DNA of 64,000 nucleotides from Streptomyces cellulosae. Its GTDB lineage: Bacteria; Actinomycetota; Actinomycetes; Streptomycetales; Streptomycetaceae. The stretch covers positions 310,001-374,000 of the forward strand of contig NZ_JOEV01000005.1 in the NCBI RefSeq assembly GCF_000721105.1, in the 5' to 3' direction. Of the stretch, positions 1-8,941 are shown piece after piece. The translations under genes and the position numbers were made by a program. The notes beneath the pieces were generated by a model. It was not told the DNA's origin and did not search any database. It saw nothing but the letters and a program-made list of their open reading frames with translations. The stretch's first letter is position 1. Each line of letters begins with the position of its first letter.

Positions 1-1032
<1,032 letters not shown>

Positions 1033-1081
1033 CGGTCCCGTCGAGCAGACCGCTCGGCACCACGCAGACGCACCACCGGAC

Positions 1082-1116
1082 AGGCCGGCTCGGCGCCCAC
1101 GGCGCCGCGTCGGCCT
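1082..1116. terminator. bidirectional stem-loop between converging genes
   Basis: Two 16-nt arms (1082-1097 and 1101-1116) pair with two mismatches around a 3-nt loop. It lies between argG and the converging small gene, and no U-tract follows, as is common in Streptomyces. Confidence 0.6.
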
Positions 1117-1155
1117 GCGCCGTTCCCCGGAGCCGCCCGGAAGCCCGGCCCGCTG

Positions 1156-1536
1156 TCAGGCCACGCGGGCCCGGCGGGGCACGGTCCGTGCGGGTACGGC
1201 CGGGGTGCGAGCGGGTACGGCCGGGGTGCGAGCGGGTACGGCCGGGGTGCGTGCGGGCCGGACACGGTAGGTCGTCCTGGTCGGATCGACGACCGCCTCG
1301 CCGAGAGTGATGCGTCCCGCGGAGTGCAGCGCGTCGCAGTCGACGGTGGACAGTGCGACGTAACAGCTCCCCCTCCCCGTATCGGCGTCGAACGGCTGCC
1401 AATAGCCGTATCTGCGGCGGCCGTCCGCGTGCACCGTGAGGAACACCGGGGTTCCGGGAGCGGAGACGCTGCGCAGGACCTCGGCACCAGCGGGGCCGAC
1501 CGGCGCGGAGGACCGACTGCGGTGGGGCAGGAGCAT
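1156..1536 (-). CDS. hypothetical protein with C-terminal heptad repeats
   Basis: 126 residues, not recognised. The start at 1536 is chosen because GGGGAGG lies just upstream and the sequence before it looks non-coding. Residues ~1-90 form a plausible folded domain with hydrophobic/aromatic segments (HADGRRRYGYWQPFD, GSCYVALSTVDCDALHSAG). The C-terminus is three tandem copies of a seven-residue unit (RTPAVPA) followed by an Arg-rich tail; the repeat is an exact 21-bp DNA duplication, so it probably arose by slippage. There is no signal peptide or membrane segment. It converges on argG and is divergent from the small gene at 1815. Function unknown. Confidence 0.6.
   Translation of the reverse strand: MLLPHRSRSSAPVGPAGAEVLRSVSAPGTPVFLTVHADGRRRYGYWQPFDADTGRGSCYVALSTVDCDALHSAGRITLGEAVVDPTRTTYRVRPARTPAVPARTPAVPARTPAVPARTVPRRARVA
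1190..1257. repeat. 21-bp tandem repeat, about 3 copies, inside a coding region
   Basis: The unit starting gcgggtacggcc is repeated at 1190, 1211 and 1232 with a partial fourth. Because 21 is a multiple of three, the reading frame of the minus-strand gene is kept. Confidence 0.9.
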
Positions 1537-1814
1537 CGTCAGACCTCCCCGTGAGTGGCCCGCGGACCACGCCGCGGAAGAGTGGACGGAACCAGGCCCT
1601 GTGCCGGTTCGGGAGTGGACTGCATCTGCGGTGGCCTTCCTGGCGGGGACGCAGGATCGCCTACCCAGTGCGGACGATCTTGATCTCGCTCGCTCCGCAT
1701 TGTTCACCACACCACTGACATCGGTACTCGTGGACGGCTCAGGGCTGAGTCGCCGCAGGGAGGGTAGGTGAATCAAGACCGACAAATCCCCCGGTACCCG
1801 AGGAAGGAGCCACA

Positions 1815-1970
1815 ATGCCGCGCATGATGGAGCGCATCAAGCAGTTCGCGAGGAGCCCTCAGGGGCGGCGCACGGCCGGACAGGCGCGCCGGGCCGCGGC
1901 CGACCCCCGACGGCGGGCCCAGGCCCAGCGCCTGCTGGGCCGGCTCCGCGGACACCGCGGACACCACTGA
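1815..1970 (+). CDS. small basic protein (51 aa)
   Basis: ATG at 1815 follows AGGAAGGAG at a good distance, and TGA at 1968-1970 is directly followed by a perfect terminator, so this short frame is a real transcription unit. The product begins MPRMMERIKQFARSPQGRR and is strongly basic, with many Arg/Ala/Gln and a predicted helical body (QARRAAADPRRRAQ). Proteins of this length and pattern are found in many Streptomyces and have no assigned role; a nucleic-acid or membrane contact would fit the charge but is only a guess. Confidence 0.75.
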   Translation: MPRMMERIKQFARSPQGRRTAGQARRAAADPRRRAQAQRLLGRLRGHRGHH

Positions 1971-1984
1971 CCGCGTCAACGGAC

Positions 1985-2031
1985 ACGACAGGGCGGCCCG
2001 GCAGACCGACGCAGCCGGGCCGCCCTGTCGT
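1985..2031 (+). terminator. perfect 18-bp stem terminator
   Basis: The 1985-2002 arm (acgacagggcggcccggc) pairs exactly with 2014-2031 around an 11-nt loop, 14 nt after the stop of the 51-aa gene. Confidence 0.9.
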
Positions 2032-2205
2032 GCCCGGAACCGGTGGGCTCCCGCTGACGAGGCAGGGCACGCGCCGAGCCGCACGGCGAACCTCTCCCCT
2101 CGTGCCCCTCGTACCGCCCGGACAGCCCGACGTAGCTTGGCCTGGTCCGCGGTACGGAAGGTACCCACGACGGCGGAACCCGACGGCGACCCCCTTGGTG
2201 GCGTG

Positions 2206-2853
2206 ATGTGTTGGAGTGCGACAGCTGATCTCGTGGCGGGCACCGCTGTCGCGGGCGTGGGCGTGGCGTGTGCGGCACGGGTGCGCAGGGGCCGGGATCT
2301 GCCGCTCGCCGCGCTGCCTCTGCTGCTGGGAGCCCATCAGATCGTCGAGTCGGCCGTCTGGCAGTCCGATGGCGGCAGCGGTCCCGCCACCGTCGCCTGG
2401 GCCGTCATCGCGCTGCCCCTGCTGGCGGTGTGGGTGCCGGCCGGGGTGCTGTGTGCCGCCCCACCGCACGCGCGGCCCCGCCTGGCCGTGCTGCTCGCGG
2501 TCGGGACCGCGACGGCCGCGATGCTCGCGTACGGGCTGGTCACCGGCCCGGTGACGGCCGAGATCCGCGGTCACACCGTCGGCTACGCCTTCGACCTTCC
2601 CCACGTCCCCGTGCTCATCGCGGGCTACCTGCTGGCAACCCTGGGCTCGTTGCTGCTGTCCGGCGACCGGGGACTGCTGGTGCTCGGGCTGCTGGCCGCC
2701 GCGGGGGCGTCGGCCTGCTGGGCTCTGTGGCGGACCGAGTTCGTCTCGACCTGGTGTGCGCTGGCGGCCGTCTGCTCGGTCGTCCTGCTGCGCTGGATCC
2801 ACACAGGCCCGGCTTCCGCGGCACGGGCGGGCCGCGCCGCCGCACACCGCTGA
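2206..2853 (+). CDS. DUF6629-like integral membrane protein
   Basis: 215 residues with about seven hydrophobic helices covering nearly the whole length, so it sits in the cytoplasmic membrane. The N-terminus MCWSATADLVAG is the hallmark I associate with an uncharacterised actinobacterial membrane family (DUF6629), including the following helix with LLLGAHQIVESAVW. ATG at 2206 is preferred over the GTG immediately before it because family members start MCWS. No enzyme motif is visible; the short loops argue against a large soluble domain. The C-terminal tail is short and basic. It stands alone between the 51-aa gene and the lipase. Function unknown. Confidence 0.75.
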   Translation: MCWSATADLVAGTAVAGVGVACAARVRRGRDLPLAALPLLLGAHQIVESAVWQSDGGSGPATVAWAVIALPLLAVWVPAGVLCAAPPHARPRLAVLLAVGTATAAMLAYGLVTGPVTAEIRGHTVGYAFDLPHVPVLIAGYLLATLGSLLLSGDRGLLVLGLLAAAGASACWALWRTEFVSTWCALAAVCSVVLLRWIHTGPASAARAGRAAAHR

Positions 2854-3074
2854 TACTTCGTCACCCGGTGCCCCGCCGCCATATTACTGAACCGTAACCT
2901 TCCGACTGCTACCGCCGGTAACTCCTTCGCCGCTACGGTCTTGACAATCCGTCTAAGAGCGGCGGCGGAAGCACGGTTGGACGACCGGGCCCCGCCGCCA
3001 CATCCGCCCCACCGGATCGTCGAACCGTCCGAGCCGCACCTCAGCTCGGCCTCCCCCACACACGGAGGTCCGTC

Positions 3075-4400
3075 ATGCCCGCATCCGCCCGCATCCTGGC
3101 CGCGGCCGTCACCGCCGCGGCCTGTCTCGGCGCGACAGCCGTCCCGGCCGCCGCGTCGACGGACACCGACGCCGTGATCTCCCGCGGCGTCACCATCCCC
3201 ACGTTCTACAACCCGCCCGCGACCCTGCCGGCGGCCGACGGCGCCCTGGTACGCAGCGAGCCCCTCCCGCTCGCGCTGACCCTGCCCGGCGTCGACGGCC
3301 CGCTGCCCGGAACCGCCACCCGGCTGATGTACAAATCGACGGACTCCAACGGACGTCCCGTCGCGGTCACCGGCGCCTACATCGAGCCGACCGCGGCCTG
3401 GAAGGGCGGCAGAACCCGCCCGCTGGTCGCCGTCGCCCCCGGCACCATGGGGCAGGGCGACCAGTGCGCCGCCTCGCTGGGTCTCGAACACCCCCTGCGG
3501 CTCAACGGGCAGACTCTCTCCGTCGGTTACGAGAACCTGGCCGTCTACCGGCTGCTCGCCCAGGGCATCGCCGTCGTGGTCACCGACTACGCCGGGCTCG
3601 GCGCCACGGACCGGCTGCACACCTACGTCAACCGGGTCGACGAGGCCCACGCCGTCCTGGACGCCGTCCGCGCGGCCCGTGCCCTGCGCGGGACTTCGGT
3701 CACCGCCGACTCGCCGGTGGCACTGTTCGGCTACAGCCAGGGCGGCGGCGCGACCGCCGCCGCCGCCGAACTCCAGACCTCCTACGCCCCCGACGTCACG
3801 CTCGCCGGCACCTACTCCGGAGCGCCGCCCGCCGACCTGGCCGAGGTCACCAAGGCCATCGACGGCAGCGACCTGGCCGGGGCACTGGGCTGGTCGGTCA
3901 ACGGCTTCCTGCAGAGCGACCCCGCCCTCCGGCCGATCGCCGACGCCCACCTCAACGCGAAGGGCCGCGCGGCACTCACCGACCTGTCGACCATGTGCGT
4001 CGGTGACGCGCTGTTCGCCTACAACTCCGCGCACAGCACCGCCTGGACCACCGACGGGCGTCCCCTCGGCGACATCATCGCGGCCGAACCCGCTCTGCGT
4101 GCCTTCCTCGACGACCAGCGCATCGGCACCAGGCGGCCGGCCGGCCCCGTCCGCCTGGCGACGGGCACCAGCGACAACCTCGTCCCCCACGCACAGTCCC
4201 GGCAGCTCGCCGTCGACTGGTGCGGCAAGGGCGCCGACGTCACCTACAAGCCGGTGGTCCTGCCCGACGTGGGCCGCTCCCTGCTCAACCACTTCGCTCC
4301 GCTGCTCACCGACCAGGGCCAGGCCATCTCCTGGCTCACCGACCGCCTCACCGGCAAGCCCGCCACCTCCAACTGCTCCACCCTGCCCTCTCAGCCCTGA
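3075..4400 (+). CDS. secreted lipase (secretory lipase/LIP family)
   Basis: 441 residues with a Sec signal peptide (residues ~1-27, ending AAA-S). This is an alpha/beta-hydrolase fold of the secretory-lipase family that hydrolyses acylglycerols or other esters outside the cell. The nucleophile elbow GYSQGG puts the catalytic Ser at 221; candidate acid Asp367 lies in GTSDNLVP and candidate base His406 in LLNHF. Paired Cys residues (about positions 133, 309, 379, 434) suggest disulfides. The ATG at 3075 is preceded by ACGGAGG. It is a single-gene unit; a TTGACA lies about 130 nt upstream without a convincing -10 partner. Substrate cannot be told from sequence. Confidence 0.9.
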   Translation: MPASARILAAAVTAAACLGATAVPAAASTDTDAVISRGVTIPTFYNPPATLPAADGALVRSEPLPLALTLPGVDGPLPGTATRLMYKSTDSNGRPVAVTGAYIEPTAAWKGGRTRPLVAVAPGTMGQGDQCAASLGLEHPLRLNGQTLSVGYENLAVYRLLAQGIAVVVTDYAGLGATDRLHTYVNRVDEAHAVLDAVRAARALRGTSVTADSPVALFGYSQGGGATAAAAELQTSYAPDVTLAGTYSGAPPADLAEVTKAIDGSDLAGALGWSVNGFLQSDPALRPIADAHLNAKGRAALTDLSTMCVGDALFAYNSAHSTAWTTDGRPLGDIIAAEPALRAFLDDQRIGTRRPAGPVRLATGTSDNLVPHAQSRQLAVDWCGKGADVTYKPVVLPDVGRSLLNHFAPLLTDQGQAISWLTDRLTGKPATSNCSTLPSQP

Positions 4401-4511
4401 GGAGACGGCCGCACGGGGTCACGACCCGTGATTGGTGCGCCGACCAGCGAGGGCTCCCCCGAGATGCCGCCGAATGAAACGCTTGGGTTTCGCTGGGCAC
4501 CCCCTAGCGTT

Positions 4512-4534
4512 CGGTACGAAAGAGTTTCGTACCG
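4512..4534. promoter_or_regulatory. perfect 10-bp palindrome (candidate operator)
   Basis: Arms cggtacgaaa (4512-4521) and tttcgtaccg (4525-4534) are perfect inverted copies around 3 nt, just upstream of the decayed transporter gene. Shape and position fit a dimeric repressor site (TetR/MarR/LacI-like); the regulator is unknown. Confidence 0.55.
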
Positions 4535-4552
4535 ACGGGAGTCCGGATTGTC

Positions 4553-4870
4553 ATGACGGTCTCCCCGGTGTTCCTGGCCATCGCGCTCTCGCTGGTCCCC
4601 GCGCTCTGTTACGCCACGGCCGCGGTGGTCCAGGAACGGACCGCCGCGGACACCCCGAGCGTGCGGGGGCGCTGACCCACGGCTCGTGGTGGTGGTCCGC
4701 GGCGCTCAACGCCGACGGCGCCCTGCTGCACGTGGTCGCCCTGCGGTACGGGCCGCTGACCCTGGTCCAGCCGCTCGGTGCGCTCAGCCTCGTCATGGCG
4801 GTGCCGCTGGGCTCGTGGGCCACCGGCCGCCGGACGCCGGACGGCCAGTGGCGCGCGATAGTTGCGGCCC
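4553..4870 (+). pseudogene. decayed DMT/EamA-type transporter gene, frameshifted and truncated
   Basis: ATG at 4553 opens a frame reading MTVSPVFLAIALSLVPALCY and on to an Ala/Val-rich first helix, but it ends at TGA 4673-4675 after 40 codons. From about 4676 the protein sequence continues in another frame: HGSWWWSAALNADGALLHVV and then ALRYGPLTLVQPLGALSLVM, a typical second and third helix of small multidrug/DMT-like permeases in Streptomyces. Similarity then stops at about 4870, after less than half of a normal protein of this type. At least one frameshift and a 3' deletion are therefore needed. An intact palindromic operator remains upstream, so the loss may be recent. Family assignment is by pattern memory. 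Confidence 0.7.
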
Positions 4871-5085
4871 TTCGGGTTCCGCCGGCGGCGCCAGGTCCCC
4901 GTCGCGCCGGGCGCGAGCGTTTGGCTGACCACCCGTCACCGGCTCGACGGCTCGGACGGCTGACGCCCGTCACCCGCACAGTGCGGCGGGCGACTGACGA
5001 CTGATGCGCGGATACGAGGTCGGACGGGACGGTTCCCGGGGCAACCGGACCAGGAAGCCACCCCACGACCAGGAGCGTCCGCGCC

Positions 5086-6051
5086 ATGGGAACCGCCGTC
5101 CACGTCCCGCAGACCAGAGACATGATCGGGGACGAACTCTCCGCAGACGAGGCGTTCACCGCCCTGCGCCGTTACGGCGGCCTGCGGCTGCTGACCGACT
5201 CCTTCGCCCGGTTCCGTTACGCGGACGGCTTCACCAACGCCCGCGCCCTCGCCTTCCAGGTGGTCCTCGGTCTGGTGCCGTTCACCGTCGCGCTCGTCGG
5301 TCTGGCCACCTCGGTCCACACGGAGGGGGTGGGCCGGATCATCGAGCACACCCTGGGCCGGATCGTGCCGGGTGCCAGCGCCGACGTGGTCGCGGACGCC
5401 TTCGACGGGACCCGGCGCACCGCCCAGGACGACGTCCGGAGCGCCCTCGCCCTGTGGCTCGGCCTGGCCTTCGCCCTGCTGAACCTCGCCTCGGCCATGG
5501 GTCAGATCGAACGCGGTGCCAACCGTATCTACGGCATCGAGCGCGACCGCCCCTTCCCGCGCAAGTACGCCAGGGCACTGGTCCTCGCCGTCGCGGCCGG
5601 CCTGCCCTTGGTCCTGGGGTTCGTGGTGCTCGTCGCGGGGGACGCCGTCGGTGACGCGGTCGCCGACTCCGCCGGACGGGCGGGGGGCGGGCCGCGATGG
5701 TGGAGCGCGCTCGACATACCCGTGGGGCTCGCGTCGGCCTGGGTGGCCTCCGCCGTGATCTTCCGGTGGTCACCCCGCCGGGTCCAACCCGGCTACACCT
5801 GGCTGGCCTTCGGCTCCGCCGTCCACCTCCTGCTGTGGGTCGCGGCCACGTGGCTGCTCGCGCTGTACGTCGAGGAGAGCGGTGCCTTCGGCGCGGTGTA
5901 CGGCCCGCTCACCGCCTTCATCGCCCTGCTGCTGTGGGCCAATCTGACCGCCGTCGCGCTCTTTCTGGGCATCGCCTTCGCCGCCCAACTCGAGGCGGCC
6001 CGCGCCGGTGTCGCATCAGCCGTGCGGCCCGACCCCGGGCCCGGCGCGTGA
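5086..6051 (+). CDS. YihY/BrkB-family inner-membrane protein
   Basis: 321 residues. The pattern of an N-terminal amphipathic stretch with RYADGFTNARALAFQVVLGL followed by about six transmembrane helices is that of the YihY/virulence-factor BrkB family, whose members are often annotated as RNase BN in error; the true role is unknown, and transport or envelope functions have been suggested. Family signatures visible are ALAFQ near residue 50, LGLAFALLNLASAMGQI-type central helix, the GIERDRPF loop, and WLAFGSAVHLLLW. The start at 5086 follows AGGAG at 12 nt. No operon partner; the decayed transporter lies upstream and a protease gene downstream. Confidence 0.88.
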   Translation: MGTAVHVPQTRDMIGDELSADEAFTALRRYGGLRLLTDSFARFRYADGFTNARALAFQVVLGLVPFTVALVGLATSVHTEGVGRIIEHTLGRIVPGASADVVADAFDGTRRTAQDDVRSALALWLGLAFALLNLASAMGQIERGANRIYGIERDRPFPRKYARALVLAVAAGLPLVLGFVVLVAGDAVGDAVADSAGRAGGGPRWWSALDIPVGLASAWVASAVIFRWSPRRVQPGYTWLAFGSAVHLLLWVAATWLLALYVEESGAFGAVYGPLTAFIALLLWANLTAVALFLGIAFAAQLEAARAGVASAVRPDPGPGA

Positions 6052-6164
6052 CGTGAGCGTCCACCGCGGCCGGCTCGTCATGCCAAGTCGCCCGCCCGAA
6101 AGAACGACTGCCGCATTGGTATGGACCTGACAGTCGCCTGCTATTAGGCTCTGCCCAACGCCAA

Positions 6165-6176
6165 GAGAGCGCTCTC
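6165..6176. promoter_or_regulatory. LacI-type palindrome GAGAGCGCTCTC
   Basis: A perfect 12-bp palindrome centred on CG, 51 nt before the protease start. It matches the core of the 14-bp site at 55475-55488 in front of the GH64 glucanase, and resembles CebR-type operators (GGGAGCGCTCCC) of Streptomyces sugar regulators. Confidence 0.6.
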
Positions 6177-6227
6177 AGACCGCGTTGTTCCGCCCCCACC
6201 TTGCTGGAACGACGAAAGGCAACTCCC

Positions 6228-7406
6228 ATGAGACGCACCAGACTTCAGCATGTCGGCCTGGCCGTCCTCCTCATGCTCGGCAGCTGGACCGCGGCAGGAA
6301 CCCTGCCCGCCGCGGCGAACGACTCCTCCACCTCCGCCGCCTCCTCCGCCGCCGCCGAAGCCGCGTCGGCCTCACCCGGCCTACTGCAGGCGATGCAGCG
6401 GGACTTCGGCCTGTCGAAAGCCGAGGCCGAGGCTCGACTGGCCGCCGAGCGCAAGGCCACCGCGCTCGTGCCCGCGGCACGTCGAGCCGCCGGAGCCGCC
6501 TTTGGCGGCTCATGGTTCGACGCCCGGAACCGGAAGCTGACCGTGGCGGTCACCTCGGACGCCGCGCCCTCGACGGTCCGGGCCGTCCGGGCCACCGGCG
6601 CGCAGGTGCGGACCGTCGAGCACAGTGCGCGGCAGCTCGACGCCACCAAGGCGCACCTCGACCGGCTGCCGGCACCGGCGGGCGTCAGCGGCTGGTCCGT
6701 CGACCCGGCCGCCAACACGGTGGTGGTGAACATTGTCGAGCACGAGCGGACCGACAACGATGTCCAGCGGTTCGTCGCACGGGCCCGTGAGGCCGGACCG
6801 GTCACGGTACGGACCGTACGCGGCGCACCGCGGACCTTCGCGGCCGGGACCGTGGGCGGTGACCCCTACTACACGGGCAACGTCCGCTGCTCCATCGGCT
6901 TCTCGGTCCACGGTGGATTCGTCACCGCCGGCCACTGCGGCCAACCGGGGGCCGGCGTCAGCGGCTGGGACCGCACCTACGTCGGCACCTTCCAGGGTTC
7001 CTCGTTCCCGGACAACGACTACGCGTGGGTCAGCGTGGGCAGCGGCTGGTGGACGGTTCCGGTCGTCCTGGGGTGGGGCACGGTCTCGGACCAGCTCGTG
7101 CGCGGCTCGGCCGAGGCGCCGGTCGGCGCCTCGATCTGCCGCTCCGGGTCCACCACGCACTGGCACTGCGGCACGGTGCTGGCCAAGAACGAGACGGTCA
7201 ACTACAGCCAGGGCGCGGTGCATCAGATGACGAAGACCAGCGTCTGCGCCGAACCCGGCGACTCGGGCGGCTCGTTCATCAGCGGTGACCAGGCACAGGG
7301 CGTCACCTCCGGCGGCTGGGGCAACTGCTCCGGCGGCGGGGAGACCTGGTTCCAGCCGGTCAATGAGATCCTCAACCGCTACGGACTCACCCTGCACACA
7401 GCCTGA
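6228..7406 (+). CDS. secreted S1-family serine protease (streptogrisin-like)
   Basis: 392 residues. Signal peptide to about residue 27, then an alpha-lytic-type propeptide (~40-205), then a chymotrypsin-fold mature protease beginning near GGDPYYTG. The triad is visible: His236 in TAGHC, Asp264 in NDYAW, Ser346 in GDSGG. Cys pairs around His236 and around CRSGSTTHWHCG are the streptogrisin disulfides. The protease would be autoprocessed and released to digest protein. ATG 6228 is used because GAAAGG precedes it. A LacI-type palindrome lies 51 nt upstream, suggesting carbohydrate-linked control, which is unusual for a plain protease. Unlike the paralogue at 53618 it has no carbohydrate-binding domain. 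Confidence 0.93.
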   Translation: MRRTRLQHVGLAVLLMLGSWTAAGTLPAAANDSSTSAASSAAAEAASASPGLLQAMQRDFGLSKAEAEARLAAERKATALVPAARRAAGAAFGGSWFDARNRKLTVAVTSDAAPSTVRAVRATGAQVRTVEHSARQLDATKAHLDRLPAPAGVSGWSVDPAANTVVVNIVEHERTDNDVQRFVARAREAGPVTVRTVRGAPRTFAAGTVGGDPYYTGNVRCSIGFSVHGGFVTAGHCGQPGAGVSGWDRTYVGTFQGSSFPDNDYAWVSVGSGWWTVPVVLGWGTVSDQLVRGSAEAPVGASICRSGSTTHWHCGTVLAKNETVNYSQGAVHQMTKTSVCAEPGDSGGSFISGDQAQGVTSGGWGNCSGGGETWFQPVNEILNRYGLTLHTA

Positions 7407-7431
7407 ACCACGCCGCACACAGCCTGAACCA
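7394..7431. repeat. 17-bp duplication spanning the protease stop codon
   Basis: gcacacagcctgaacca occurs at 7394-7410 and again at 7415-7431 (period 21). The first copy encodes the last residues and stop of the protease; the second lies just after it. Confidence 0.85.
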
Positions 7432-7437
7432 AGACGG

Positions 7438-7473
7438 GCCGGAGGATCCGCCGAACCGGGCGGATCCTCCGGC
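7438..7473 (+). terminator. perfect 15-bp stem terminator
   Basis: gccggaggatccgcc (7438-7452) pairs exactly with 7459-7473 around 6 nt, directly after the protease gene. Confidence 0.92.
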
Positions 7474-7596
7474 CTCCGTCGTGTCGTCATCCGGTGCGAC
7501 GGCAGTGTCTGTCGGCGATCGGGCCCGCCGGCACACCGCCCGCGCCCCCCGTCTCGCGTCCCGCGTCATGCTCTCCGCTCCGCGCACAGCGCCGGG

Positions 7597-7944
7597 CTAG
7601 CCCCGGTTGCCGTCGGCGCCGACACGGCTCTGCGCCGTGCGGTCCACCTCGTCCTGCACCAGCAGCGAGAGCAGCGAGGCCACAGTGAGGCCGGCCTCCG
7701 CGGGATGGCGCAGGACCTTGCCGGGCTCGATCCGGTAGGTGTTGCCGCGCCCCTCGCGGGTGTGCGACAGGTAGCCCTCGTGCTCCAGGTCGGCAATGAT
7801 CTTCTGCACCGCCCGCTCCGTCAGCCGGCAGTGCACGGCGATGTCCCGGATGCGCACGTTCGGGTCGTCGGCGATGACGGCCAACACGCGCGCGTGGTTG
7901 GTGACGAACGTCCATCCAGTGTGCGGTTCAGGCACTCCACCCAT
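7597..7944 (-). CDS. winged-helix transcriptional regulator
   Basis: 115 residues. A winged helix-turn-helix occupies residues ~10-75: NHARVLAVIADDPNVRIRDI, then AVHCRLTERAVQKIIADLEH as the recognition region, then a wing EGYLSHTREGRGNTYRI. The remainder (AGLTVASLLSLLVQDEVD) is a likely dimer helix. The pattern is that of MarR/ArsR-like cytoplasmic regulators in Streptomyces with no known ligand. There is no Shine-Dalgarno before the ATG, and a good promoter places transcription at the start codon, so the message is probably leaderless. It is divergent from the STAS-ANTAR gene and may control it. Confidence 0.85.
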   Translation of the reverse strand: MGGVPEPHTGWTFVTNHARVLAVIADDPNVRIRDIAVHCRLTERAVQKIIADLEHEGYLSHTREGRGNTYRIEPGKVLRHPAEAGLTVASLLSLLVQDEVDRTAQSRVGADGNRG

Positions 7945-7950
7945 GCCCGC

Positions 7951-7979
7951 ATCATACGGTGAGGATTTCACGCACTCAA
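7951..7979 (-). promoter_or_regulatory. promoter of the winged-helix gene (probable leaderless start)
   Basis: On the minus strand, TTGAGT (7974-7979) and TATGAT (7951-7956) are separated by exactly 17 nt. The -10 ends 6 nt before the ATG at 7944, so the first transcribed base should be at or within a base or two of the A of ATG. The neighbouring 7980-8012 stretch is AT-rich (tttttt, tatatat), very unusual here. Confidence 0.6.
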
Positions 7980-8047
7980 ATACCTGAAATTTTTTTCGTG
8001 TATATATTGACGTGTTCCCTGTGCAGGCGTGACCTTGGAGGGGGTCA

Positions 8048-8938
8048 GTGGACGAGAGGTCGTGGGAGAGTGTCATGCCGCAGTCGGCGTACTCGGCGCA
8101 GCCCGGATCAGGGGACACCGATGGCTGGGCGGGGTCGGTCGACGGCACCGGGGTGCGCAAGCCCTCCGAGGTGACGGTCGTCGCCGCCCGCCAGGGTGAT
8201 CGCGTGCTCGTGACCGTGAGCGGCGAACTCGACCTCCAGACGGAGGAAGTGGTGCGGCGGGCCCTGCGTTCGGCACTCGCCGAGTCGGCCCGGGGCATAG
8301 ACCTGGACCTCAGCGGGGTCGGGTTCTGCGACTGCTCCACCCTCAACGTCCTGCTCGGCGTGCGGCAGCAGGCCCTGAAGGAGGCCAAGACCGTCCTCCT
8401 GCGTGCCACCGGCCGCGTGGTCGAGCGGGTACTCGATCTCACTGACACCCGATCCCTGTTCACGGATGCCGAGGTCACCGTTTCCGAGTTCACGGATACC
8501 GGGGTCACGGATACCGGGGGCACCGATTCGGCGGTGACCGACCCCGAAGCGGATGAGTCAGGTGACCGGCCGGGCGAGCCGGAGCCGGAGCGGTGCGCTT
8601 CCACCGACGACGGCGAGGGCGAGCAGGACCGGCACCCCGAGGGCGACAGCGCACAGGACCCGCGCATCGAGATGGCGCAGCTGCGCCGAGCCATGCAGAC
8701 CCGGCCGACGATCGACCTGGCCCGGGGCATCCTGATGGCCAGCTTCCGACTCAGCCCCGAGGACGCCTGGACCACCCTGGTCAGAACCTCCCAGAACACC
8801 AACACCAAGATGCACCACCTGGCGCAGGACCTGGTGAACACGGTCAGGGGTGACCCGCTGCCGGAGGGCGTGCAGAAGCAGCTGTCCGCGGCGGTCGCCA
8901 CGCTCAGGGAGCCGGCAGCCGCGCCGGACGACGAGTGA
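8048..8938 (+). CDS. STAS-ANTAR fusion protein
   Basis: 296 residues. Residues ~40-135 form a STAS domain (anti-sigma-factor antagonist fold): VTVSGELDLQTEEVVRRAL and GVGFCDCSTLNVLLGV with the usual phosphorylatable Ser/Thr (DCST). Residues ~215-275 form an ANTAR RNA-binding domain: QLRRAMQTRPTIDLARGILM and LSPEDAWTTLVRTSQNTN. Between them is an acidic, low-complexity linker (~140-210) with a short internal duplication at DNA level (cacggataccggg twice). STAS proteins respond to partner-switching kinases and phosphatases; ANTAR domains bind RNA hairpins and prevent termination. A fusion would couple the two. GTG 8048 is chosen because GGAGGGGG lies just upstream. Divergent from the winged-helix gene. 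Confidence 0.88.
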   Translation: MDERSWESVMPQSAYSAQPGSGDTDGWAGSVDGTGVRKPSEVTVVAARQGDRVLVTVSGELDLQTEEVVRRALRSALAESARGIDLDLSGVGFCDCSTLNVLLGVRQQALKEAKTVLLRATGRVVERVLDLTDTRSLFTDAEVTVSEFTDTGVTDTGGTDSAVTDPEADESGDRPGEPEPERCASTDDGEGEQDRHPEGDSAQDPRIEMAQLRRAMQTRPTIDLARGILMASFRLSPEDAWTTLVRTSQNTNTKMHHLAQDLVNTVRGDPLPEGVQKQLSAAVATLREPAAAPDDE

Positions 8939-8941
8939 CCC

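Noticed and set aside
4432..5004. 190-codon open frame over the decayed transporter
   Set aside because: Only its middle part matches transporter helices; the start is out of frame with the true N-terminus and the end is unrelated sequence, so it is a pseudogene fragment.
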